Assembly (NCBI GenBank): GCA_023055425.1
Contig: JALGPY010000005.1
Coordinates: 3,249,501-3,313,500 of the forward strand
Origin: Linanthus parryae
Taxonomy: Eukaryota; Streptophyta; Magnoliopsida; Ericales; Polemoniaceae
Direction: 5' to 3'
Length of the DNA stretch: 64,000 bases
Each line of letters opens with the position of its first letter. Within the stretch, counting starts at the first letter, position 1. Under the pieces are notes generated by a model, which did no database searches, was not told the origin of the DNA, and saw only the letters and a list, made by a program, of their open reading frames with translations. The translations under genes were made by a program, and so were the position numbers. Positions 1-17,200 of this stretch are shown here, in pieces.

Positions 1-59
1 TCGAAGAGAACCCCATTATACTCAGAATTTGAAGAATGGGAATGAAGAGCTCTTTGGTA

Positions 60-313
60 CCACTCTGTCCCGTCTCTTTGTTCCCAATTTTATTTTTGTC
101 ACTATTCACTGGGTCACTTTGACCCGGTGATTTGAATAGCTAATTGATGTAATTTTTTGATAATTTTTTCATGGTGTTGTAGAGAAAAAGTTGCTCTATA
201 ATATGGTGAAAAAATTATAAAAAATTGTATTATTTTGCTATCCAAATCACCCGGTCTAAGTGACCCAGATACGAGTCAAAAAAGTCAAATGGGAACAAAG
301 AGACGGGGAGTGG
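60..313. mobile_element. Stowaway-like MITE (copy 1)
   Basis: A 254-bp element has matching terminal inverted repeats (CCACTC...CGTCTCTTTGTTCCCA at the left, its complement at the right) and is flanked by TA on both sides, the Stowaway/mariner target duplication. Its interior is a large imperfect palindrome: gtcactttgacccggtgatt on the left pairs with aatcacccggtctaagtgac on the right. The same family recurs at 12321-12551 and 45835-46051. It is non-coding and non-autonomous. Confidence 0.85.
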
Positions 314-552
314 TAACAAATAGTCATGAAAATTTGTTAGTTGCATTCAACAGAGACATCATGAACCCTTGTACAAGTGATCTCAATGTTGAGTTAACGC
401 TTTGCCAGGGGCATATTTATCAAACCGCCCCGTCACCTAATTCATCGTTGAGGTTAAGAATAGAAGATGAGGAAGGAGTAAGCATCGAAGATGAATGTGA
501 TTTCATTTCCTTTTGTTGTACACTGATTTTCGTTCCAATTGATTCAATAGCA

Positions 553-3167
553 AGTATCATCTCAATGTATAAAATCGTTGCTAAATGTATTGCTAATCGG
601 TTAAAGAGTGTGTTCCCCGATCTTATCTCAGAAAATCAAAGTGCCTTTGTCCCGGGGCGTTTGATTTCTGATAATATTTTGACAGCCTTTGAAGTGATTC
701 ATTCCCTCAAAACGAGGAAAAAGGGCAAGAAAGGTTTTATGACGTTGAAAGTTGATATGAGTAAGGCTTATGATAGAATTGAATGGAAGTTTCTGAAAGA
801 AGTTATGTTCCACATGGGTTTTGTTATTCGTTTCAGAAGTTTAATTCTTGATTGCGTCTCCTCTGCTACCTTTTCAGTGCTCCGAAATGGTTCCCCGATC
901 GGGCATATTGTTCCACAAAGAGGGTTGCGCCAAGGTTGCCCTCTCTCCCCTTATTTATTTCTGCTGTGTAGTGAGATGCTATCCCGCTCTGTTTCAGCAG
1001 CAGTTGAAGAAGGAAGATTAGTAGGGGTTACAGCTTCTAGAGGAGGACCAGTGGTCTCGCACTTGTTTTTTGCTGACGATTCCATGTTTTTTCCTCAGGC
1101 TGACGCAGAAAATATCACAGTTCTTCTTGAACTTTTGCAGGCTTATGAAAGAGCGTCGGGCCAAAAAATAAATCTGGACAAGTCAGCTGTTGTGTTTTCG
1201 CCAAATGTCTCTGAAGATATCCGCAACAGTGTTCTACAAACAGCGGGCATCCCAGAAGTTCCCCAGCATGATCAATACTTAGGGCTGCCCACCACAATGG
1301 GGCAAAACAGGAGTATCACTTTCAATAAGCTCATTGAGAGACTCTGTAACAAACTGAAAGGTTGGAAGGAGAAGAATCTTTCTACAGCAGGCAAAGAAAT
1401 CCTAGTAAAAGCAGTGGCTTAAGCTCTTCCAACTTATGCGATGTCTTGTTTTAAACTGCCCGATGGGATTTGTGACAAGTTAGAAATGTTAATTCGGAAA
1501 TTTTGGTGGAGCAAATCATCAAAGGAAAGGGGAATCAATTGGGTAGCTTGGGAGAAGATGCAGAAGCCAAGACACGAAGGGGGGCTGCAATTTAAAGATT
1601 TGAAGAAGTTCAATTTGGCTTTGCTAGCCAAACAAGGATGGAGATTGATTCACGATAGCAATTCGTTATGTAGTCGAGTTATTAAAGCAAAATATTTCCC
1701 AAACGATAACTTCCTGAGTGCTAAAGAGGGGTACTCTCCCTCCTACGCTTGGAGAAGTATCTTGGCTGGCCGCACAATTTTAGAGAATGGTCTGAGATGG
1801 AAGATAGGAGATGGACAGAGTGTGGGGCTTCGAGAAAGATGGATTCCATCCACTGCCACCGGCAAAGTTATTACAACTCTCCCCGAAAGCACCAATCTCA
1901 AAGTTTCTGATTTCATTCAATCACAATCTAGAAGCTGGGACATTGAAAAATTGAAACAGCATCTCTGGGAAGTTGACATTGCAGCCATTGCAGAAATCAG
2001 GCTCCCGAGAATCCCCAAGATGGACAAACTTATTTGGAGCTGCAGTTTGGATGGAAGATACACAGTTCGTTCCGGGTACGAGGTTGCTATAAGGTTGGAC
2101 AATTCGGCTACGGATTTGGGTGCTTCGACGATTGGGAACAGTTACTATAGCCAACTCTGGGAGGTCAAAGTCCCAAGGAAGATCAATCATTTTATTTGGA
2201 GAGCGGCTCGCAATGCTCTGCCTACGTGCAACTCTCTTCGACGCCGCGACATCAAAGTTGAAGGAAAGTGCAAGGCCTGTGATTACTATGACGAGAACCT
2301 GATGCATGTTTTCCTTCGTTGCCCGTCTGCAAAAAAGGTCTGGATAGCTTTATTTGATCATAGTTTTCCCACCACTGATGTCACAAATTTCACAGATTGG
2401 CTCGCCAGCCTGCTTGAAACTCGATCGGAGCAAGAGTTGAGGATCATATTCACAGCAATGTACTCGTTATGGACTGAAAGAAATAACAGGATCTTCACAG
2501 GGAGAAGCAATGTGATTGAAGCTGAAGATATAAGGGCGAGAGTAGAAGAATATGAATCAGCTCAAAGAAGAGAGAATGGGTCTGGATGTCAGGCACCCAG
2601 TTCTGGAACAGTTTGGTCAAAGCCTCCCACGGGAACATACAAGGTCAATGTTGATGGTGGATGGGACAACAATACTGGGCGATCTGTTGCGGGTGTTATA
2701 ATACGAGATGAGAATGGAAATTTTGTCGCGGCCACTGCCAAAGAATCCAGCCGCTGCTTATCTGCTAACGAGGCAGAGGCGAAGGCCTTTCTGTTAGGAG
2801 TTCATTTTGGGAAAGCTATGGGACTATCCAGCTTGATAATTGAAGGAGACTCAAAGTTGATTGTAATGGAATTTCAAAGGCGAAAGAAGAAACAGAGAGC
2901 GCTAGACTTAACCGAAGTGGAGGATATAGTCGAAGAAGCATTTTCGTTGTCCAGGGACTTTGGCAGCTGTGAGTTTGTCTTCACCAAACGAGGAGGAAAT
3001 GAGATTGCCCACAAGCTAGCAATTTTCAGAAAAACGAATGTAGATAATGTAGTTTGGTTAGATAATCCTCCCAACTGGATTATTTCAACTCTGCAGAATG
3101 ATGTAATTGATAGTTTACCTTCTTGAGATTTCTAATACAATATCTGCTTCTCAAAAAAAAAAAAAAA
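553..3167 (+). mobile_element. 5'-truncated LINE (non-LTR retrotransposon), copy 1
   Basis: LINE homology starts near 553-570, part-way into the reverse-transcriptase domain, and ends in a 15-nt poly(A) run at 3153-3167. The endonuclease region and the first part of the RT are missing, as expected from incomplete target-primed reverse transcription. It belongs to the same family as the LINE at 46240-49723: long stretches of the RT, such as the segment starting SAFVPGRLISDNILTAFEV, are nearly identical. I could not identify a target-site duplication. Confidence 0.9.
565..3126 (+). pseudogene. LINE ORF2 fragment: reverse transcriptase, zf-RVT, RNase H; broken by one stop
   Basis: The reading frame encodes the palm of a plant LINE reverse transcriptase (FVPGR, KAYDRIEW, RQGCPLSPYLF and the FADD active-site block near 1072). 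It then has a zinc-binding zf-RVT region (C-x2-C...H...C around 2268-2325) and a C-terminal RNase H-like domain (VNVDGGWDNNTG near 2645, EGDSKL near 2842). A TAA at 1420-1422 interrupts the frame where the sister copy reads CAA (Gln), so a single C-to-T change broke it. The frame reopens and continues to TGA at 3124-3126. The upstream open frame from 235 runs through the MITE and is not LINE sequence. Confidence 0.88.
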
Positions 3168-3257
3168 CATTTGATAAGTTTCGATTGGAGTCCCCCAATC
3201 GTAATATCCAACATGAGAGGCATGATCAAATTTGAAGCAGAAATTAAAAGCTTTTTA

Positions 3258-3276
3258 TGATACCACTACACCAGCT
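3258..3276 (-). other. tRNA-Gly 5'-half fragment
   Basis: About 18 bases here (atgataccactacaccag) match the D-arm/5' portion of the complete tRNA-Gly gene at 3355-3425, on the same strand. The remaining tRNA arms are absent, so this is a partial copy without function as a tRNA. Confidence 0.6.
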
Positions 3277-3354
3277 AGGTCAGTGAAAAATAATTGAATA
3301 AGATTAGGAAAAGAAGACTTATTCCTAGTTATTTAGAAAAAAAATAAAAGGAGA

Positions 3355-3425
3355 TGCGCATCCAGGGAATCGAACCCTGGTCAGTACCGTGGGAGGGTAC
3401 TATGATACCACTACACCAGATGCGC
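3355..3425 (-). tRNA. tRNA-Gly (anticodon CCC)
   Basis: Read on the minus strand, 71 nt fold as a full cloverleaf. The acceptor stem GCGCATC pairs with GATGCGC, the D-arm contains GTGTAGTGGTATCAT, and the anticodon stem GTACC/GGTAC encloses the loop CTCCCAC (anticodon CCC). The T-arm is CCAGG-GTTCGAT-TCCCTGG. The internal promoter A box (TGGTGTAGTGG) and B box (GGTTCGATTCC) are intact. No CCA is encoded, as is normal for a nuclear gene, and there is no intron. Confidence 0.97.
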
Positions 3426-8953
<5,528 letters not shown>

Positions 8954-10735
8954 TGCATTTACTTTAATGAATCTGTCTACCAATATCATTGGATCATATT
9001 TATGATAAATTCAATTCAATAATAGATCACTACTATGAGCAAAATATTTCAGTTTGTTGAGATTTGCACGATTATGTGTATGCATTTATGGAGAATTGTT
9101 ATTTAGTTAACTCTACAGTTTACAGTGATTGTTCTGTCTAAATCTTACAAATTATTTATATTGTCATGGATTTTTAAGTGCAATTCTAAGGTATAATAAT
9201 GAGGTCTTTCAAACTGACAGGCATGGTAATGTACTGATGGTGCTTTTGCTTCCTGAAATGTACTGTTACTCTTACAAAAATCCGGATGTGGGTTTCATGG
9301 TGGCTAATGTTCTTGAAGCGTAGATATTTGCCAATTTCATGATGTTTTGAAGTCATGGAAGATTAGGACTCTCAAACTTGATTGGCTAATTTAGCTACAT
9401 TTCAAAGTCTCGTTTAGTAGCCTTATCACTTTCGTTTTAGGTGACTTTCTTATTGCTACTATCCTGGATTTTATTTCTAGAATCTGTTTCCTGGAGTTTC
9501 CGAATTCAGTTCCATGTTATTGATGACCATTCTTCATTTGTTGGAACCCAAGGGAGCAGGTTTTAGTTTCTCGTTCCTTCTTGCAGTTGCAGACACATGT
9601 TAAAGACAGTGGCACCTTGAAACTCTGTCTAGTATATCGTGATGTTGCAGCTATGGAGCTTGTCACATAGACAGTGGCAAACTCTGCTCTTCAGGCCCCT
9701 CTAAGCGGCTGGTATGCATCTTCTCGTTGCTTTTGTTGTGTATAATTTGAACTTCCATCACCTTTTACACTTTTCTTTCTGCATCAGATTTCAATTGGAT
9801 TGATCTATGCCTATGATAGTTTGGGTGGACATGTTCCATATTTGGGGATTTATATTTATTCTTTTGGTTTAGAGTTCATGTTGCCATGATAACCGGTTGG
9901 TGTTATTTCAGAAAAATGGTGGCTCTTGTTGGCCATATTTTCCCACTTGTTAATACTGAGTGCAATCATTAGGCCGTCATTCTCTTCTTAGTTCAAAAGT
10001 TCACTCAAATCATTGGATTACAAAAAGCTGAAGATAATGAACACATGTCTTCTGTACTGTTGTAAAATCCTTAGTCACTGCCAGAGCGAGTACTTCTCTA
10101 TTAGCTGGGATAGTTGTGTGCCATCGCTGTTCTTCCCTGGACCAAGGACCCTTTAGTTTGATATCTTAAAAACTGGGTTAATACGAGTAAATAAAGTGTA
10201 TCAAAGTAATTGACGATTATCATTTTGTCCCATTCCCATCTTTTATTGGAAAAAGCTTTTCCTGGCTTTTCTTCCATCCTTTTTTTACATATTGTATCCT
10301 GTTCTGGGTCAAGTACCTTTGGCAAGTGCCTATTGCTTTCATGACTTTTTTTTTAAAATTTTTTTTGAGTGATATGACCTTAAAAACATTATGGCAAAAG
10401 ATCTGAGGGGCAATTGGCAATGCTGGGCTGAGGCTAATCCTTTGGTTCTCTGCAAGATATCTAAGTAGAATCTGAAATCCGACTCCTTTTTGCTCTGTTG
10501 TTTTCATTGTATGTTCAAGGCCCAACATTATCACTCTCATGTGTCCCGCGGATGTGTTTTGATTCATGTGCAGCTGATCTTTTTCCACGATAGCATTCTT
10601 CTGTACGTTGTCAGCCCTCCGACTTTTTCTTTGTTGCTTTTTATCTCGTAGTCCTATTCTCTTAAACCTTTGCACAGTACTGACTCCCCTCCTTCCTCGT
10701 CATCTGCACTTCAATCTTTCGCTCTCTTTCTCAAG
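8954..10735. other. Intergenic region between COAE and HIPP gene
   Basis: This is AT-rich sequence with no coding homology that I recognise. It must contain the COAE 3'-UTR at its left end and the HIPP promoter and 5'-UTR at its right end. A pyrimidine-rich leader (tcgctctctttctcaag) directly precedes the HIPP start codon. The short open frames here have no family features. Confidence 0.5.
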
Positions 10736-11781
10736 ATGTCAACAAAACCTGGGGATGGTGTTGCTTCAGAACCCCTCAAGTACAAGGTGGAATCGCTACT
10801 CTTTTTTGTTCATGAATTTAATATTAGTTCATATATGATAGCAATTCTGATCTTCAGAAGCTTCTTCCTATTTTTTTTGCAGACATGGGTCTTGAAAGTC
10901 TTCATCCACTGTGAAAGCTGCACAAAGAAAGTGAAGAAGATACTTCATAGCATCGATGGTACTGTAAATGTTCCCTTCACAGAGGAGTATCAATATATGC
11001 GTGCGCGCTAGAAGACTAAAGCTTTCAATTACTGTACATTTTCAAAGAATGATGATTACAGTCTCGTGTCACACGTTTGTGTTCTTTGGTTTTTCCAGGT
11101 GTTTACACCACAGTTATTGATTCCGAGCATCAAAAGGTTGTGGTGACTGGGAACGTGGACAGTGAGACGTTGATCAAGAAGCTGCTGAAGTCAGGAAAAC
11201 GTGCCGAGCTTTTGCCAGAGAGTTTTGAGAAGAAGGTGAAAAAGTCAGGTAAATCAAAGAAAGAAACAGGAGAAGAAGACAACCCTGATCAGGTTAGTGG
11301 TGGTGATCATCAACAGAAGAACCCAAAGGAGACGATTGATAAACTAGCAGTAAGTGGCGGCAAGCAGCCTGCGAAGAGTGGTGGCGGTGGTGGAAGCCGA
11401 GGAAGTGTTGCTGTTGCTGCTCAGCCGTCAACTGGTGGTGGAAATGGAGGAGGTAAGAAGAAGATGAACAAGAAGGGTAAGAATAATGGCAATGACATGG
11501 CTGGATCAGCAGCGAATCGCAACACTGAGATGTTTCAGAACATGAACACATTCCCACCAACTTATTATTACCCGATTCCAGCTTATGAAATGAGCTACTA
11601 TAATACAACCTATCCAATCACTAGCAGCGGCGGCTTCTGGCATTATGCTGAGCCTCTGAGTCAAATGATGGAGTCGCGTGTTGATTATCCGTCAACATCT
11701 GATCCAATTGATGCAGTCAGTAATGATGTGAACGATTATGGTTTCGACGACGATGATGAGAATGGATGCTATATAATGTGA
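10736..11781 (+). CDS. Heavy-metal-associated isoprenylated plant protein (HIPP)
   Basis: Exons are 10736-10786, 10883-10958 and 11099-11781, giving 269 residues. An HMA domain occupies about residues 19-80 with the metal-binding C-x2-C pair (HCESC, Cys27 and Cys30) and the family sequence DGVYTTVIDSE. It is followed by a lysine-rich segment, a Gly/Lys-rich low-complexity stretch, and a Tyr/Pro-rich region. The protein ends in CYIM, a CaaX box predicted to be farnesylated at Cys266. HIPPs are plant-specific and link metal binding to membrane or nuclear association in metal and stress responses; the exact metal and partner cannot be read here. The splice between exons 2 and 3 falls within GAT-GGT (Asp-Gly), restoring the family DGVY motif, which supports the model. 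Longer open frames that begin upstream or read through intron 1 were not used. Confidence 0.93.
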
Positions 11782-12121
11782 GGAAATTATCAGGGTTATT
11801 TTTACGGTGGTGTGTAAAGATGATTTTACCAGTGTTTATCCACGCATTATAACTATTGGTGTGTGTGTGTGTAACCCAATCTTATGACCCTCTCTGTATC
11901 TCTCTTCTGCTCGATTATGTGCTAAGATTTGTCCATGGTAGTAGTTTTGTACAATCGATTTCTCATTACCTAATCTTATCCTATCTGCTTGCTGTATCAT
12001 CGTAGTTCAGCAGCATTACCTCATCATAACAACTATGTACCTGGTAAAACTAAAAGCACACAAATTGAGGGAGAGAGTTGTAATCTTCATCATGCAGTAT
12101 CTCTGTACTAACATTTGACAG
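11782..12121. other. HIPP 3' flank
   Basis: Likely 3'-UTR and downstream sequence with a short GT run (gtgtgtgtgtgt near 11860). I see no gene or conserved element before the SINE that begins at 12122. Confidence 0.4.
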
Positions 12122-12262
12122 TTAGATGGTTCAGTCACTTAGGCATGAGGTGCAGGGATTGAATCTTATCGTTTGTGTTGGCAAAATACCATGTTGACAA
12201 CGGTGGTGATCTCTGCGCCCTGGGACGATTAGTCTACGGCTGTCTGCTAGGACACATAGTCG
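12122..12262 (+). mobile_element. tRNA-derived SINE (Au-SINE-like)
   Basis: The 5' part resembles a tRNA-like head with a B-box-like motif (gggattgaatc). The 3' part contains ccctgggacgattagtct...ctaggacac, which resembles the conserved tail of plant Au-type SINEs as I know it. A shorter relative lies at 37587-37678 on the same strand. It is degenerate and presumably inactive. Confidence 0.6.
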
Positions 12263-12320
12263 GTGTACATCAAAACGGCCTATTTAACACTTTCAATTAT
12301 TTCATCGACAAGAAGTGCTA

Positions 12321-12551
12321 CCTCCGTTTCTTCTCTATCACACCGGTTTGACTTATGTATCACTTTGACCCGGTAATTTGGGTAGTAAAACGATATAATT
12401 CTCTGATAATATTTGCATGGTGTTGTAGAGTAAAAGAGTTGATCTATTACGGTGAAAAAATTATCAAAAAATAATTTCGTTTGGCTATCCAAAACAATCG
12501 GTCAAAGTGACCCAGATACGAGTCAAAAAGTCAAACCGGAAGAAACGGATG
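12321..12551. mobile_element. Stowaway-like MITE (copy 2)
   Basis: A 231-bp element has inverted ends CCTCCGTTTCTTC and CATCCGTTTCTTC, close to the Stowaway consensus CTCCCTCCGTTTC, and is flanked by TA at 12319-12320 and 12552-12553. The interior shares the palindromic tcactttgacccggtaattt...gtcaaagtgacccagatacg pattern with the copies at 60-313 and 45835-46051. Confidence 0.87.
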
Positions 12552-12600
12552 TAGTTGATTTACCACCACGAGGCGACCCTTTTAAAATAGAATATTCTAG

Positions 12601-12995
12601 AGGGTAAAAGACAGTTTCACCCCCTCTAGTTTGACTGAATGATATTCACCTCCTTCTAGTTTGGAAAATGACACTTTCACCCCTTCAGTGTACCGAAGTT
12701 CGAGTAAATTACACCTCTTGATTGTGACAATGTTAGTCTGCGGGTGGGGTTCCATTACTGAACATAGTTTTGGAGACAAATTTACCCCTCAGATCATATA
12801 TAAAATTTATGATACCCTACGGTAACCCCCTCTTTTTGCATAATATGGGGTTCAATTTGTCCTAATAAATTATTTCTAGTGACAAAACCCCCAGACTAAC
12901 GCCATCATAATAAGAGGTGTAAGTGTCCTTAAGTTTGGCACGCTGAAGGATGGAGTGTGCTTTTAACTGGAAGGGGTGGAAGTGTCCTTTAGTTA
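12601..12995. mobile_element. Long inverted-repeat element (unclassified MITE)
   Basis: Two arms of roughly 150 bp are complementary: the left carries tttcaccccctctag, ttcaccccttcagtg, attacacctcttg and gttagtctgcgggt; the right carries the complements in mirror order (ccagactaac, aagaggtgtaag, ctgaaggatgg, aaggggtggaag). The centre is AT-rich. A fragment of the same family is at about 30205-30285. No coding capacity is seen and I did not assign a superfamily. Confidence 0.65.
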
Positions 12996-13065
12996 ATCTA
13001 AAAAGGATACGAGTGTTCTAGAATGGTCAAGACTGTAATTTAGCTATTGGCACTTGAATTTTCCC

Positions 13066-14150
13066 TTAAAAGACACTAAAAATCCCTGACTTTTGGATTA
13101 AATCCTCCCTGCTACATGGATTTTTGAAAAAAGAGACTCTGCACCTTTTTTAGAATGGAGGCTAACGATTGACTAACACCACGGGAAACAAATATATTTT
13201 TTACCCTGAAATGTTATAAAATTACCTCCTATATATATTACCCTAACCTCTCTCTCATTCATTTCTAACCCTAGTTCCCTCTCTCTTCCCCTTCCCCTCA
13301 CCTGTGAAACAAAGCTGCCAAGCTTCATCTTCACTCCCTCACCGCCCTCACCGCCATCATCCAAGACCCTGTCGTACGGTGAATGCGTCCGTGGTTTGGG
13401 CTTCGTCAAAACATATGCAGGTGGGTCGACTTTGGCTCTGATTAAGACAGACCAAAGTTGGATTTACTATGTGTTCGGTTTTGTTTGAAGAGTTTTCTGA
13501 ACAACCAGTTTGCAGAGCTTCATAAGCTTTAAGATGAGAGCAGCATTGACTTCGTTGTTGAAGTTGTGACACTCTACTTTGAAGATTCAGAGAGGCTTCT
13601 TAACAATCCATCAATTGGCATGTGAATTCTAGCTATTTTCCTAGTTCTTGTGCTTGATTTGTGGGATTCAATTTTGTGGGTTGTGATCAGATACAAATGA
13701 GATTAATGGGTTTTTGTTCTGATTTTGTTTAGTTCACAACCAGTTGTAGATTTTAGGTGAATGCACATGTTCAAATTATTGTGGATGTGGATGATTATAG
13801 ACTTTCAGTTTTAATAAAAAATAATTTGAAAAGTTATTCATTTTGTTTTTGAATTCAACTAAAAATATGGGTGATGTTACTTGTAGTTTGTTCAAATTTC
13901 TTGGGTGGTAATGATCTTAGTATGCTTGGTGTTTTTGATGATAACTATGGGCAAAAAGTCCAAAAAATTACACAGAGGCAACATGGTCCGAAAAAATTCA
14001 ATTCAACTACTTTTCAAACGGAACCGAACAGAAGGGTGCTAAGTGTCTACGGAATATTTCGTTAAATGGCTGCAAAGTGTATTTTTTTTAAAGTCAGGGT
14101 AGCAGAGAGGATTTAATTCAAAAGTCAGGGGCGGTCAGTGTATTTTACCC
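13066..14150. mobile_element. Non-autonomous DNA transposon with ~50-bp inverted ends
   Basis: The left end (13066-13114) contains ccctgacttttggattaaat and the right end (14099-14150), read in complement, contains ccctgacttttgaattaaat. The match extends through cctc(c/t)ctgctac, giving inverted repeats of about 50 bp around a 1.1-kb unit. No transposase reading frame is recognisable; an open frame at 13173-13409 has no family features. The element ends only about 100 bp before the FOLD start codon, so it forms much of that gene's proximal upstream region. Confidence 0.6.
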
Positions 14151-14252
14151 TTCTTTTTTTGGTAAAGCTTTTTCAGTGGACTGTGTAATTAATATACATC
14201 TGATCGAGTCGAAGAAGAAGAAGATTGAATACGTACATCGCCGACGACAACC

Positions 14253-17200
14253 ATGGCCACCATTATCGACGGCAAAGCAATCGCACAAACTATCCGATCT
14301 GAGATCGCCGCCGAGGTCTCCGATCTCTCTCAGAAGTACGGCAAGGTATACACTGTGTTTTTCTCTGTTGATCCATTTCAAATTCATGAGTTTTCTGTTA
14401 GATTATTCTAATCGCAAAGAAGTAGAAATGGTGAAGAACCAGACGCTGAGACAGTACCTAGCTTATGAGTGTCTTTTAGCTGAAATGAGAATGGTAGTAT
14501 GATGTGTGTTATTTGTAGAAAAGATCAATTAGAATGAGTTTTTAAGGAAAATCTGAGAAATGAGGGTGATTTGTGTTGAGAAGTCCCACATCGGACATTC
14601 AAGAAAAAAAAATATAACTAATAAGTGTCCTGAGTTACTCCCCTCATTGCCAATTGCTATATCTACATAAGAGATATTATGATATTAATTTGTCCTTCTG
14701 AAAGACATTGATTTGTGGCTGTGAAGACTTGATAACTCTACATTTGAATATACAGTTAGAAGACTGATCCATTTGACTGAATAATTTGCCAAAAAAGAGG
14801 CCTATTGTGTTGAGTCGACATCATTACCAAATAGCAATCCTAGACTTGCAGCTGTAACTCGATTCAGATTCACATAGTAGAAAATTTGCAAATTCTATAA
14901 CTGATTCACTACTGAGTGGTTGTGAAGTCGGCTATGTTCTTCGATTAAAATTCACATCATGTCCTCTTTCACTAAGGCTCCGTTTAGTTGGTGGTAAAAC
15001 ATTTTCCTGTAAAATGTTTTCCCTTGTTTTGGTGTTTCGGTGCTGCGGTAAAATATTTTCCTATAAAATGTTTTCCCTCAAATGATGTAAAATGATTTAC
15101 ACATTTCAAGTCAGTAAGCCATTTTCCGGAGAGTGAAGTGAGCACAACAACTCATACTAACACCTCCACCACCAATAACCACCACTACCACCTACCTCCA
15201 GCACGACCATTACCACCACCCATCACTGCCACTGCCGTCACGGCCCACTGTTTTCGCCAGTGTCAACCAAACACGAGAAAATAATTGCAGAGAAAACTTT
15301 TTCACCCAAAATATTTTACGCGCAGAATATTTTCCCTCGTAAAACATTTTACTAAATCCAAACAGAGCCTAAATGAAAAACTCACTCTGTAGGCGTGAAT
15401 GAATGTTGAGATTCTTTTGTGGTATTTCTCCAATAGTCGATTAAAAACCTGATTACAGGTACCAGGATTGGCTGTTGTCATCGTGGGCTGTAGGAAGGAT
15501 TCTCAGAGCTATGTTAGTATGAAGAGAAAAGCATGTGCCGAAGCTGGGATTAAGTCCATTAATATTGACCTACCCGAGGAAGTACCTGAGGCGGAGGTGA
15601 TTGACCAGGTCCACAAGTTGAATGCAGACCCGGATGTACATGGTATGTTTATCTCTGGAAACTTGTATCATGAATACCCATTCTTTACCGAACTGTCATT
15701 TCATGATTTGCGATGGATTCTTCAGAGTCTCGTATATACTCCCCCTCTTCGAAACTTCGAAAAATAGTGTTCTTGTTAAGATCTTCTGTTAACATATCGG
15801 AATCCCAAACATCTCTATCTCTCTCTTCGAGAATGAAGTTTCTGATAATGCTCTTACTATCTTGTTGATAGTCTATACACTTTCTAGTTCATTGGTGTTC
15901 CTATTACTGAAGAAGACATACATTTGCATTGCAAGTAACACTACATGCTGATGACTGATGAGTGCGCATATTTGTTTAGACAGTAATCCACATTCTACTA
16001 GACACTAAGATGATCCTTAACGAATGAAAACAGCAATGTTAGAGAATTCAAGTTACATGACTAAAAATAATCAACTACAGACATCAAAAGCAAAACAAAG
16101 TTAAGAAACCATGTGGACTGACATGAGCTTCTCTGACATCTGGGATACTAAACTTTTTTGGATGATCGTTGTTAGATACCAGCACGGACACGAAACTTTT
16201 GTACTTGTGCTTCCTCAGATGAAGAAAAGAAGTAATGGGTAATTGGGTATAGTACTGGTAATTAGTGAACACATCTTTTTAATGCAAAGCAAAGATGACT
16301 TAACTCAATAAATGTGAATATATGCTGATTCTAAAAAGCTGCTCGTTCCAGTACTGGTAGTATTGTGGTTCAGTGAAAAACACACTTCACTGCTTACAAA
16401 TGTGTACACTGTACAGTATCAGCTATTTGCCTAAACTCTTTGATTAAATAAAGAGAAAAAAAAAACTGTCATTTATATCAATCTATTTATTTTATTTTAT
16501 TTTTTTGAGAAGCATATCAATCTATTTATCGCCCTTAGTTGCTCATGCTGGTGGCCTTGCTTGGCTTTTTAAAAAGTTATCCCACGAATGGTTTCTTTTG
16601 GTGCAGGTATACTAGTTCAACTTCCTTTGCCAAAACACATAAATGAAGAGAAAGTATTGAGTGAAATTAGCATTGAGAAGGATGTAGATGGATTTCATCC
16701 TCTGAACATAGGCAAGCTTGCCATGAAAGGCAGAGAGCCTCTGTTCACTCCTTGCACCCCTAAGGTAATCCGTCAAATTGCAAACTTCAAAACTTCTCGT
16801 TATCAAAGTTGTAACTCATTACAAAGACAAGACAATGACTTTTGAAAACTAACTTGTATCAGGGATGCCTTGAGCTTCTCGCACGAAGTGGTGTTAGCGT
16901 GAAGGGAAAGAATGCAGTTGTGGTAGGAAGAAGTAATATAGTTGGATTGCCAGTCTCCCTTCTACTGTTGAAGGCTGACGCCACCGTTACAATCGCCCAC
17001 TCACGTACGAGCAATCAAGAGGAGATCATCCGCAATGCAGACATTGTTATTGCTGCAGCAGGACAAGCAAAGATGGTAACTAGTGATTGTAATGCTTTAT
17101 GTTTCTTTTCATACGGAATCAAGATTATACTGTTAAAGAACTAAGAGCTGCACCTCAGTTACATGATATAGGTTAAACCATGTTGACCTCAAACATAGCT

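Noticed and set aside
235..560. N-terminal part of the 395-codon open frame starting at 235
   Set aside because: It runs through the right end of a Stowaway MITE and unrelated sequence before LINE homology begins; it is not a gene start.
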